A stretch of DNA of 64,000 nucleotides, taken from positions 84,129,566-84,193,565 of the forward strand of contig OZ024928.1 in assembly GCA_964017235.1 (NCBI GenBank), in the 5' to 3' direction. A program made the position numbers and the translations under genes. The notes under the pieces are model-generated. The model saw only the letters and a list, made by a program, of their open reading frames with translations. It had not been told where the DNA came from and did not search any database. This document shows positions 51,100 to 61,207 of this stretch, one piece after another (the stretch's first letter is position 1; the number at the start of each line of letters is the position of its first letter). This DNA comes from Sabellastarte sp. h YS-2021. Taxonomy: Eukaryota > Annelida > Polychaeta > Sabellida > Sabellidae.

Positions 51100-52793
51100 T
51101 ATGAGAAGCAGTTGAGGGTATCATAATCTATGGTATCAAAGCCGCTGATGGATCCTGCAGGAGCACATCAATGGACTTACCTTTAGACACTGACAGACAA
51201 ATTTTATTTTATTAAGAAAAGAATGTAGTTTCTGTTGAGTGGCCCTGCTTGTTGCTGATTATTTTGGACTATCAATGCCATTTATAATTATGTGTTTCAT
51301 CAGCTGTGAAGCCACAAGTTCTTCAAGCTTGGATATACAACCAAATCCAGACACATGGCAATAATACGTGAAGAATTTTCTAGGTACTGAAGCTTTTTAG
51401 TCAAATCTTTAATTTGAGTTATGCTCTGACTGATGGCCGCAATTTTAGACTGCCTGTTTAGCTTTTAAATATTTAAACTCCACACAATATTTGTACACAT
51501 AATTGTACATTAAGGTGCAATTAAAGTGTGTGCTCTGCAGTTTATAGGTTTGAGTCTAGCGTTACTTCCACCTTTGTGTAAAGTCCAGTATGACCTAGAA
51601 TCTATTGTCTTTCCTATTGTTTTTCTCTGCTCAAGTGAGACTTTTTACCAATTTATTTATCTGTTAGTTTCTAGACATAAAAATATATGCACAGTGTAAA
51701 ATCATTGTTTGTGCATTCCTAATTAAAGTGTATAATTTATTGAAAACTCTTGTCATATGAGCAATCTGTAGCACTAAAATTATTGCATTCATTTATCTTT
51801 CTATTCATTATGCAAGAGTCTGAAGTGACAAAAGCTGCTTCAGGATCCAAAGCTTTCATTATTGGTAATTTACAAAGCATTTGTCGTGAAGTTTTGACTA
51901 ATTTATTTGTCTGCTTTAGTTTTTAGACATGAAACTAACTTTCCAATACTGTAATACATTTCCTAAGTAAGCAACCTAGATTGAAATGTTGCAAGTCCCA
52001 ACTGTTGATTTTCTTAAAATAAAAAGTGATAGAACTTGCACTTATTTGCCTCGAAAATAGAAGAGTGTCCCAAGGGCACTGTGTCAGTTAACATTTTGCA
52101 GTTCACAAGCAAAACAGACACATAAATTCATATCTATAGAGCTAATAGTTGAACATTACTTTTATCCATAAATTCAACTTTGTGGTTGGCTGAAAGCCAG
52201 CCATTACATTGTTGTTTAATGAGAGGTGAGGCCACAGCCTTTTTGGATGGAGATAGGACAAAAAACCTCAATAAATCTCTTCTCCTTATTACGTCCAGCA
52301 ACCCCGCTAGGGTATATTGAATTTCCATTCCTTCAACATGATAAAATAAAATTACTGCTACTTGGTTTTCACAGACTATTCATTAGTGCCTGTTCTGGCC
52401 ATTTTTTTTTATTTTGGCCAGATTCCCATGCATGGTATTTTATTGCATAGGCTGTTTTTTTAATGGTAAATATAATGTCAATTTAACCTGTTAATTTATT
52501 GACACTACAGGCCACTTTGAAAAACTTCCCTCATTAGTGACTAAATGTGTTTAAAATATGAAAACAATACCAAAATCATGGGATAGTTTGATGATGTCAC
52601 AATTGAATTTTAACATCCCTGTCAGAGTGAAATAACATTACCATAACAATGAACCCATGTCTGAAAATGTCTCTGGGATTTCTCTCTGTGTTGTACTGAA
52701 TTTTCCTTGTCAGGAGATATGCTGCATCATTATACAATATTTATTTAATATTATTAATGACCAAAACCTGTTGATTTATTTATTTGGGCTTTA
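51100..52793. other. Spacer with a small LINE remnant
   Basis: Minus strand 51108-51172 reads DPSAA then, one base shifted, FDTIDYDTLN, resembling the catalytic D-x-S-x-A-F-D-T-I motif of a non-LTR reverse transcriptase other than the 50-kb fragment. The remainder is AT-rich. 52773-52793 (TGATTTATTTATTTGGGCTT) is the tail of a SINE whose body resumes at 57645 after the Harbinger insertion. Confidence 0.5.
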
Positions 52794-52884
52794 TGCTGGT
52801 GTTTCACTGGAACCGACCCTGTATCAGAGGGTCGGTTGTGAAAGTTGTAGGATCATAGAAAAAAGGGGAGAAAATGCAAAAAGA

Positions 52885-53000
52885 AATCTCCGACAGGACG
52901 GTACACTTACAGACAAGCCGGATTACAAACAGACAAGCCGTAAAGACAAACAGACAAGCTGTGAGGATGTTCCTGACCCTTCCCGACAAGACTGATTGTT
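52885..53000. repeat. Left subterminal repeat cluster of Harbinger
   Basis: ACAGACAAGCCG, ACAGACAAGCCG, ACAGACAAGCTG and CCGACAAGACTG follow one another every 14-25 bp. The matching cluster near the right end suggests transposase or MADF-protein binding sites. Confidence 0.7.
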
Positions 53001-53189
53001 TTTGTGGGTCAGTATCTATAGTTGGAATCCAGAATTGGGATCTATTTCACACTAAATAAACCCCTGTCACTAGGGATGTGACACTCATTTCACACTTCAA
53101 AGATGATAGCAACACATCAAGAGGAATTCTTTGACAATGTGAGGGTGCTTTGGTTTTTATTGAGTTCAATATGTTATTATTCTTCATGA

Positions 53190-54260
53190 TTTCAAGGCAC
53201 AGAAGACAACAGAACCCAGCACCTGCCCAACCAGAGCCACCACCCCAGCCACAGCCCTCACCACACAGAAGAAGAAGGAAGCCACTGAATCCATGGGTTA
53301 TGCCCTGGATACTGCAGAGAGAGGAGAGAGGTTGCGACAGAACACTCTTGGACAAACTGATCACAACTGACATACCAGGCTACAGAAACTTCACCAGGAT
53401 GGAACCAGCATTTTTTATTTAATTGAACAAAGAATTACCCCCCATCTGAGGAAGTCAACCACCAACTCCAGGAAGCCACTGCAAGTCGCACTGAAACTTT
53501 CAGTTACTTTGAGACACTTATCCTTAGGGGAAACATACACTTCACTGCAATACCAATGGAGGGTTGGAAAAACAACCATCTGCAAATTTGTCCCCCAGGT
53601 CTGCAAAGCCATCTTAAAAGAATTTCAACATGAATATCTGTCCAACTGACCTAGAAGACTAGACAAGATTTAGAAACAGATGGAATGTCCCCCATGCAGT
53701 AGGTGCACTAGATGGCAAACACATTGCTATAAAGAATCCCAAGAAGTCAGGCAGTGAATATTACAACTACAATTAAGGGCTACTTCTCTCCCTGGTACTT
53801 TTGGCTTTAGTGGATGCAGAGTAAAAGTTCCTGTGGGTCAACATGGGGGCCAGTGGGTCATCATCTGATGCTCAGATATTCAACCACAGCAAACTGAGAA
53901 GAATTGAGAACGGACCTTGGGACTACCACCACCTGAACCACTTGGACCTGGGGGACCAGATCTACACTACTTCCTCTTGGGGGACAATGCCTTTGCTGGA
54001 GGATGGTCGAGAACTCTTTTTGTATACTAGTATGAAGATTCAGGGTGCTGCTGACCACCATGGAGCAGAGGCCAAAAGTTGTCAAAGACATTGTGTTAAC
54101 ATGTGTGGTACTACATAACATGCAGAGAAGCCATCAGGGGGAAGCAGACAGACCACCTATTCCATCGAATGACATACAACCACCACAGAATGACCAGGGG
54201 GAGCAGGCACAGGATGAAAACGTCAGAAATCCATCAAGGGAGGCCAAACATCAATGAGAC
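53190..54260 (+). pseudogene. Harbinger transposase (DDE_Tnp_4 type), frameshifted
   Basis: Pieces in order: ITPHLRKSTTNSRKPLQVAL, KLSVTLRHLSLGETYTSLQY, QWRVGKTTICKFVPQVCKAI (helix-turn-helix region); [36 protein letters not shown] (first catalytic Asp in GALDGKH); ALVDAE.KFLWVNMGASGSS, SDAQIFNHSKLRR (second Asp in SDA); LLTTMEQRPKVVKDIVLTCV, VLHNM (C-terminal end). The section with the catalytic Glu, between about 54020 and 54045, is largely deleted, and frameshifts occur near 53640, 53775, 53820 and 53935. Confidence 0.88.
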
Positions 54261-54719
54261 CTACTGAAAGACTACTTCAATCATGTGGGGACACTGGCTG
54301 GGCAGGAAGACAGAATTTAAGAAGACTGAGGGGAGAACAAGCTGTCATCAATCAGTCCTTTTAAGGACTACCCAAATGATCCACAAAATTTTTTGTTCAA
54401 AAAGTGTCACACACTCTGAATTAAAATTAAATTAAAAATGAAAAATACCCCCACAAAAAATAATGTTTGCAATGATATTCCAAAAGTTAAACCCAGTCTC
54501 ACACAGAATCAAACCCCAGTGCTCTAATGTCAAAGTTCAAAAGTCAACCTCCCATAAAATAACATTAGCCCCCACTATTAGAAATAATTTCATCTCTGGA
54601 AAAAAGTGTTTCAAAATCATTTACAGGTAATTTTGTAAAACCATAGCTTTTTAAAATTAACAAAAACACTTAATGGAGTTTAATGGAGTTTTAGCAATAT
54701 TCCAGCTGATGGTTTTTTT

Positions 54720-55020
54720 GTGGCATGCGAGGTATTGTTTGTCTGTCCGTTAGTCCATCCATACATTCATGGCACTTTATCTTTGTGGGATGTGTGTGGT
54801 TCACAGTGGTTTGTCTGTCTGTATGTGGGTACTTTTTTTCTAAATTTTTGGGGGTGTGGTGGGGTGGGGTGATGTGTCACTTCATGTGTTATAAATTTTG
54901 TTTCTGTGGTGGTTCGGGGAAAGTGATACTTTACTTATTGTCTTTTTTGGGGGGGTGAAAGTGTCACTTGAGGTTTCAATTTAATTTTTGGGGGGACGGT
55001 GGGGAAGTGATCCTTAATTT

Positions 55021-55051
<31 letters not shown>

Positions 55052-55110
55052 GGGGGGTTGGATTTTTAAAAAAGTTTTTTGGGGTTTTGTGTGTGTTGGC
55101 ATTTTATTTT
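54720..55110. repeat. G/T-rich low-complexity tract with a long poly-G run
   Basis: TGTGGTGGGGTGGGGTGATG-type sequence ending in about 12 T and about 27 G (55020-55058). No gene. Length in the assembly may be unreliable. Confidence 0.75.
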
Positions 55111-55289
55111 TGGTGTTAAACACTCATTCAATTATTCAGAGAATTTTATTCGTGTTTATGTGGGAAGTGTAAGTGTTGGACGGTGTGCTTTATTGTGTTT
55201 TGGGGAAGAACAAGCAGCTGAATAATTGTTTTTAGAAGATTTGGGCTACTCTTATAAGGGCTGGTTGGTGTGACTTGGTGCAAGCTGAT

Positions 55290-56563
55290 CTACTTATTTG
55301 GGCTGACTCTGCTGGTGGGACAGGCTGGGAGGTCTTGATTATTCTTGATAAGTATAAGATGGCACTGGTGACAGTGCTGGTTGAAGTTGAGAGGGTGAAA
55401 ATGGTTGTGGTGTGTCGATCTGCTGGTACTGTAGTAGACTTTGGAATCCCACCGAAGAGGCTTGACAATCCAAAAGTGTTGTATTGACTTTCCTCTTGTT
55501 GTCCAGATGCAATGGAAGGCGGGTGTTGGACTCAAAGTGAACATCAGTTGTCTGGAAGTCCCAGGCTTCTGGTCATCCACAACTGGGAAAGATGCTGGCT
55601 GTGCTGACACTGATGAAGGCCTTGATGGTTGCTATACTTTGGCAATCACTGTAGCAAGCTGTGTTGTAGCTATCTGAGTAGGCTGCACAACTTGAACGGA
55701 GACTGGTTGAGTATCCGGTATAGTGAGTATGTATTCACGTCCTGCTGTGGCCTGTGTTGCTTCTGGAAATTGAAATGTGGTGATCTGTTGACTTGTTGTG
55801 ACCTGTCTCTTGCGTTCTCTGGCCTTGTACTGTATTTCACAAAGAAGTTTCACTGTCTCATTCCTGAAGTTCAAAAAGTCTCTCTCCTCCAGGTGTTCAA
55901 TCTCAGAGTGGAGATAGTTGCAGAATCACTGTCTTGGACTTGGAGTGGGGTCCTGACGTGCACCGAAAAAGCTGAAAATCATCTACCTCATCTGCTGGAA
56001 CTGATCTAAAACTGGATCTGGAGCAGTGGTGGTGGCGACAGCTGGTGGTCGTCGTGAAGGGCTTGTGTTTGATGGCTGATGAGTAACATCTGATGTCATG
56101 CTGATTTCCATCTCAGATTCAGTCTCTTGTGAAGTATCCAGAACTGAAACTGTGGCTGCTGCTACTGAAGGGTGCACTGGTTACTTGAAGGCAGAAGACT
56201 TGGGCACTCTTTCCTTCTGATGTGACCTCGTAGAAAACTGAAACTGTCCTTCAACCAGGTGTGTCTTTCGTTGTTCCTCTCAGCAGCTTGTCCTGAGCAG
56301 CTTGTCCTGATTTTGTTTGAGTGAGCTTGCCATGTCTGGTATGTTGAGTCTTGAACCACTTCTTGACAGTGTTGATAGATAAGTTCCTGGAAGCTGTTAG
56401 TCTCTCCCAAAGTCCTTCCTTCCTCTGCTTGTCTTTGAACTTGTCATTGGTTTTGTCATAAAGTTCCTCATGCTGTTTAACAAACTCCACAATGGCTTCT
56501 TCATCTGAATCACTCAGGAAAATGGACTTCATTTGCCCCTTCTTCTCAGGAAAATGGACTTCA
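55290..56563 (-). pseudogene. Harbinger MADF/Myb-like DNA-binding protein, frameshifted
   Basis: The best frame (56532 down to 56251) begins MKSIFLSDSDEEAIVEFVKQ, HEELYDKTNDKFKDKQRKEG, LWERLTASRNLSINTVKKWF, matching the MADF/SANT pattern (hydrophobic-x-x-V-x-x-H-x-x-LYD ... K...LW..ia). Later pieces in other frames (56177-55983, 55874-55632) include ETVKLLCEIQYKARERKRQV. A 31-bp direct repeat (AATGGACTTCATTTGCCCCT...) at about 56520-56577 duplicates the region of the start codon. Confidence 0.75.
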
Positions 56564-56639
56564 TTTGCCCCTTCTTCTGTCTGGAATGAGTTGATTCTAC
56601 ATCAGTATCCGTGTCTGTCCGTGGTCACTTTTCTGTCCT

Positions 56640-56740
56640 TTCCTGGCTCTCTTCCACCCTCTCTCTCTCTATCCTCTCTCATCCTGTTTCCTCTTCTCTC
56701 TCTCCTCTTTCTCCCTCCTTCTCTCTATATCCTCAGCTGT
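56640..56740. repeat. CT-rich low-complexity tract
   Basis: CTCTCTCTCTATCCTCTCTC and similar pyrimidine-rich sequence; not coding. Confidence 0.7.
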
Positions 56741-57014
56741 ATCTCCTAACTCAAACTGTGGTTGAGTATATGTTGGTACTTCAGTCTTTCTCCTTCTGTC
56801 CCTTGGCATACTAATCAATTACATGTGCAGTTTTTGTAAAAAAACAAAAACTTAAAAGTAAAAGTGAAACCTCATAGAACAGATTTCACTCCCAGCTTGT
56901 CTAGCCTAGCTCTGGCTTAAGCTGATTTGCAAAAAAATGAAAAACTTAAAATCAAAGCTGCACACCAGTTATCTTTTGATGAGTCAAAGCCCAAATATAT
57001 GTAGAGTGTTTGCC

Positions 57015-57560
57015 GACTGGCCTTTTTATAGCCACAGATTTGGAAACTGACAGGCCATAAGAAGCAAAAATACTGCCAACCTGTCAGTTACATGTCAGGG
57101 CTTGTCTGTTAGTGTTACAGGCCTGTCAGTTGTTGTTTACAGCTTGTCTGTTTCAGTTTAGGGCCTGTCGGTTACAAATATTTCCGACTCTAGGACCCAG
57201 TCAGTAAAAGTTACTGACTGGCCTGGAAAGTTTACAGGCCTGTCGAGAACACTTACAGACGTGCCGGCTAAAGTTACCAACTATATATATATATATACTG
57301 TAACAATTCATGCATAGTCCTTTTGTCATCACGTAGAGTCGGGATCACCTTATTTGGGACAAGCCAGATACTTGATACAGACAGGCCTGTTTCATTAACC
57401 GACAAGCTGGGAAGTGTAACCGACAGGCCATTAAGTTAACCGACAGGCCTGTTCCTAGGTGGATGAAATTAGGGTCTGTTACAAGGGTCGGCAACGGTCG
57501 TAGAAATATCAAACATGTTTGATATTTCACCGACTCTCCCCGACAGGCCAGGAAACTAAA
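57015..57560. repeat. Right subterminal repeat cluster of Harbinger
   Basis: GACAGGCC/GGCCTGTC occurs about ten times (for example 57045, 57120, 57160, 57240, 57380, 57423, 57440, 57541), often as TTAACCGACAGGCC. A (TA)n tract sits at 57281-57296. It mirrors the cluster at the left end. Confidence 0.75.
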
Positions 57561-57644
57561 ACTGACCCTAACCAACCATGTAAACATTGGTCCCGACTCT
57601 CAAAAAATAGTTACTGACCGATCGCCTCCAGTGGAACACCAGCA

Positions 57645-57860
57645 TTAACGTCGCTTTCAAAAACTATATAGGTCATATCACTATGGGTAATTTTATGGGC
57701 AGAGGAAACAAGTACATACAGTTTGGTCAAGATTTTGTAGTGTAAACTGCCAAGCATTGGTAAAAACTACCAACTTTCCCACATAGGGTCTGGGTTTTGA
57801 ACCGCCGACTGCAGAGGTGGGAGGTGAAGGTCTTACCACTGCACCACTGTGGCCCCTCAA
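57645..57860 (-). mobile_element. SINE (family A) split by Harbinger
   Basis: TTAACGTCGCTTTCAAAAAC ... GTGTAAACTGCCAAGCATTG ... GACTGCAGAGGTGGGAGGTG ... CCACTGCACCACTGTGGCC on the plus strand is the reverse complement of a family A SINE, including its tRNA-like head. The missing tail lies at 52773-52793. Confidence 0.88.
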
Positions 57861-60420
57861 AACATAGTTATTTTATAGACTTCAGAGATGCCATATCAGG
57901 GTTTATATATATAGGCTTAATATTACTGCTGAATGATTATTAAGAACATGTTTTTTTGAATAAAATTTTAAAGTAAAAGATTTTTCTTCACTTATTAACA
58001 AGATACACTCTCTAGAATTCGAATATATGTGCAGTATAGACTTGATAATGTGGTAAACACTATTGAAATGAATAAAATTGTTAATCCCAAATACTTTAAA
58101 CATTTAAAATAATTTAAACACAATTTTGTTCATTAAAACATTGAAGCGAAAGGTGTAGACAAATGCTGGTATAGTATATTTTGTATTTGTGTGCTACCTT
58201 AAACTAATTTTTAGGTTTCGTAAATTGGTTGTTCATTTACTGCAAGTATCAACAAGCTTGTGGTTGCAGTTTATGGGTCAGTTTGTCTGTATTTGTGTCA
58301 ATTCAGCATATCCAGACTGCAGCTTGTCTGTGCTTGTGAGATTTAACCCATTCCATTTGCCGATATCAAGGTCAATTGTCCCAGGATTCTGGCTGACATT
58401 CAGTTAAATGTGTTTGAAGCCGGCTTCCTTTTGGTTTTGCATGTGTGCTTAGGACAAGGAACCATTAATTGAAAAGTTGCACATAATATTGTGTGTGACA
58501 GTTCAAGTACTTAGCATGTTTTGAGTCTGGTATTCTTACTAGACTGATTTTAATTGAGTGAGGATTTCTTTGTAAGTTGTTTGATTTGTTTTCACGCTTG
58601 ACTTCAGTAGCAGTACACTCCCGCTACTGCTACGTACCCTGCATAAGTCATAAGTTGGCCGCGGCTCATCTACAGGCTCCAGAAAGACAAATAGTTTATT
58701 GTACACCAATTAAAACTGTTGCATATAATAAGTTTAATAATAATACATGATTTCAGAGTGTAGTAGGCCACCAATGTTAAAGCCCTGTGAATCTGTGGTG
58801 AGGGCGGCCAACTTATGCAGGGAAGCAGTAGACATGGTTACCTCAGCTCTACTTTACTTGTGTGTAGAGCCGTGGTACGACCCCACATAGGACTGGAGAT
58901 TTGCAAAAAATCTTTTTCTGAATAAAACTTGAAAAAAATGACTGAAAATGGTTTAATATAATTAGAACCAGTTGATATTTAGCCAAGGACACAACAAATA
59001 CAATACTTGTAAAAAATATATCCTATTTAACACAGATTTTATAATAAAAGAAGGGGGGGGGCTCAACCTTTGAAGAAACCCTATACCACAGAACACCATC
59101 TAACCATTAAGAATGCTTTTAAGGGCTGTTAATTTTATCATGCAAAATCTAATGATACTGCTCAGCTACCCAGGTTTATTGCCTAGTGTTACCCACGTTT
59201 GTTACTTGCATATTTGACAATATCCATGCCGCTTAATTATCTTTCCTTGTATACTATAGAGTTATACATAACTGTTATAAGCACTTGTTCCATTTGTTTC
59301 AGTATAAATATTTTCAGTTTTAAGGCAGGTGACAAATTTGGATAGCTGATCAGTAACTACTAGTCTAACTTTGCTGTCTCAAGTTCGTCGCTGGACTCTC
59401 CAGCTTGAGTAAGCACTTGGGTGCCAGGTTTTAGGGAGCTATGTGCCATACCTTAACACTCCTTGAGGTTGGGAACAATTATGTTGATTGTAGAAACCTT
59501 CAAATTTTCAAACAAGTTTGAAAATTGTTGCAGGTGAACTTCTTAATCCTTAGTGTTTCATTTCAGTCTTGCAGAAGAAGCAACTTTGCAGCGAATTAAT
59601 GTTATCGTCTGAAAATATAGGCTATTGCAAGGCATAGTCTCTCAACTAATCTTTTCTTCTGCAACAACCGATTGAGACCGCACAGTCAGGTTTGAGATAG
59701 ATTAGTCATAAGTGCCAACCTGAATAGCAAGATAGGTTATGTCACATGGAAGATATATGTGGTCTGTACAGAAAATAACTCATTGCAGAATAATAATGAT
59801 GAGTGATGTAACCTTAATGATAACTTGAGCTTATAGTACACACAGGAAGATTACTCGGGAGTAAAATTGTGTTTTCCTGGGACTGGGAGTGGTTTCACAC
59901 AAATATACTCTTGAAACTTCAACATTTCATCAGATTATACATCACCAGCAGGTGAATATTGACAGTATTTCTTAAATAAAATTTCATGAACTGGCATTTG
60001 AGTGCGCAATTATGATTTTTTTTTTTCACTGAGCATATGAGAATAAAACAACCAAGGAACAGAGCTAAATAGGGGTGTGACTGAGTGGTCAAGGCTCACT
60101 AAACAAGGCAAATTACATCAAAAGTCAATCCCAGTGTAAAGGGTTGAGAGTTTGTGTATATATAAAATAACATATTAAACTGGTTACATTTATGCAGTGA
60201 AACATTAATAAGACATTTTACTTGCATTAAATTGCATAATGTTCAGTTTTAAACATAATATTCTATATTTTATACGGCGACATCAGCTATTTTCAACTAT
60301 TCAAGTTTATCTTTATATTTTATTTGCTATGTGAGCCACCACATTGGGTGTTGTTTCCTGCCAAGGTGCATACTAAACAACGCAACAGCTTGATGTAAAG
60401 TTAAAATTTCATCCATGAGG
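57861..60420. other. Non-coding stretch with one small inverted-repeat element
   Basis: 58600-58845 has inverted pieces CTGCATAAGTCATAAGTTGG / CCAACTTATGCAGG and CGCTACTGCTAC / GAAGCAGTAG, probably a ~230-bp MITE. The remainder is AT-rich with no gene or exon that I can support. Confidence 0.45.
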
Positions 60421-61066
60421 AATCGACACCAAATATTTGTACTGGCCACACTCTAGAGCTGAAAGAGAGTTAGCCACTGAGTAGAAGACGCAGGGAACAG
60501 GTAGCTCCTGCTGTCATGCTGGAGACCAAGATTAACAGAGCTCTCCAAAATATATAAAGGTGATGGGCTTCTCCAGGAAGATGGGTATATTTTTTATGGG
60601 CAACATTAAGAATGTGACAGTAGATTTCTTGAAGAACCACGAGTGCCTTAGTAACAAACATGATCCAAAAGAAAGATATGCTCTGGGGAGATTTTTGCCA
60701 GACTCCAATCCTGGATCAAGAGGAGATGAAGAAAAACACAGACGCCTTGGATACTGAAGACCACAAGACAAAATGCAGTCAAACAGCCACAACAACCACA
60801 TGCCAGCATTCATAACAGCCTGTCACTGTTTTTCAGGCACAACAGCAGCCTTCGATAGATGCCCTGGTCCAAGCATGCCATCTCGGACCACAACTTGTTT
60901 ATCAGGCACCACAGAAATATTTCTGCCATTGCCACATTATTCAAGGTCAGGTTTGAAGTATAAGTTGATTATCCATGAAACACTTCCTCAGTACCTTCCC
61001 TCATCAGTGATCGCCACTAGTCACAAATCAGCCCCAATACGTTAATGTAATTAAAATACACTTTAT
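60421..61066. other. Less AT-rich segment upstream of the H3-tail gene, unassigned
   Basis: Base composition rises and frames of 65-93 codons exist on both strands (60560-60757 and 60773-61045 plus; 60532-60813 minus), but none has a recognisable domain and they overlap. It may be a 5' non-coding exon with promoter of the gene at 61081, or an old retroposed fragment. A pyrimidine-rich AG (CTTTATTTTTGTAG, ending at 61074) directly precedes the ATG exon. Confidence 0.3.
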
Positions 61067-61080
61067 TTTTGTAGCCTAAT

Positions 61081-61207
61081 ATGGCAAGAACTGTACAAAC
61101 TGCCAGGAGAAGCACTGGCGGGAAGGCCCCAAAGAAGATGCTGGCTTCCAAAGGAGCTCGCATGGCAGATTCTGGGGATTCAAACGGCGATACTCCGAAA
61201 AAGCGAG
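61081..61207 (+). CDS. H3-tail exon
   Basis: 127 nt, ATG to ...AAG CGA G|GTGACT. The ATG lies six bases after a TTTTTGTAG that looks like a splice acceptor, so either a non-coding first exon lies upstream or the transcript is trans-spliced; the sequence cannot decide. The 42-codon length is close to the first coding exon of vertebrate H3.3 genes (from memory), which would suit descent from an intron-containing H3 gene. Confidence 0.78.

Larger units (their letters stand above)
52794..57644 (+). mobile_element. PIF/Harbinger DNA transposon, 4851 bp, inserted in a SINE
   Basis: Terminal inverted repeats TGCTGGTGTTTCACTGGA (left) and TGCTGGTGTTCCACTGGA (right, reverse complement), flanked by the 3-bp duplication TTA (52791-52793, 57645-57647) as expected for the superfamily. 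Inside are a DDE transposase remnant on the plus strand and a MADF/Myb-like DNA-binding protein remnant on the minus strand, the standard two-gene set. Both are disrupted, so this copy is probably inactive. The flanks rejoin into one SINE family A copy. Confidence 0.92.

Noticed and set aside
54935-55123. Minus-strand frame with poly-Pro (PPPPPPPP)
   Set aside because: Reverse reading of a poly-G tract within the Harbinger element.
60532-61045. Frames of 65-93 codons on both strands upstream of the H3-tail gene
   Set aside because: Overlapping on opposite strands, no domain, no splice support; recorded only as an unassigned segment.
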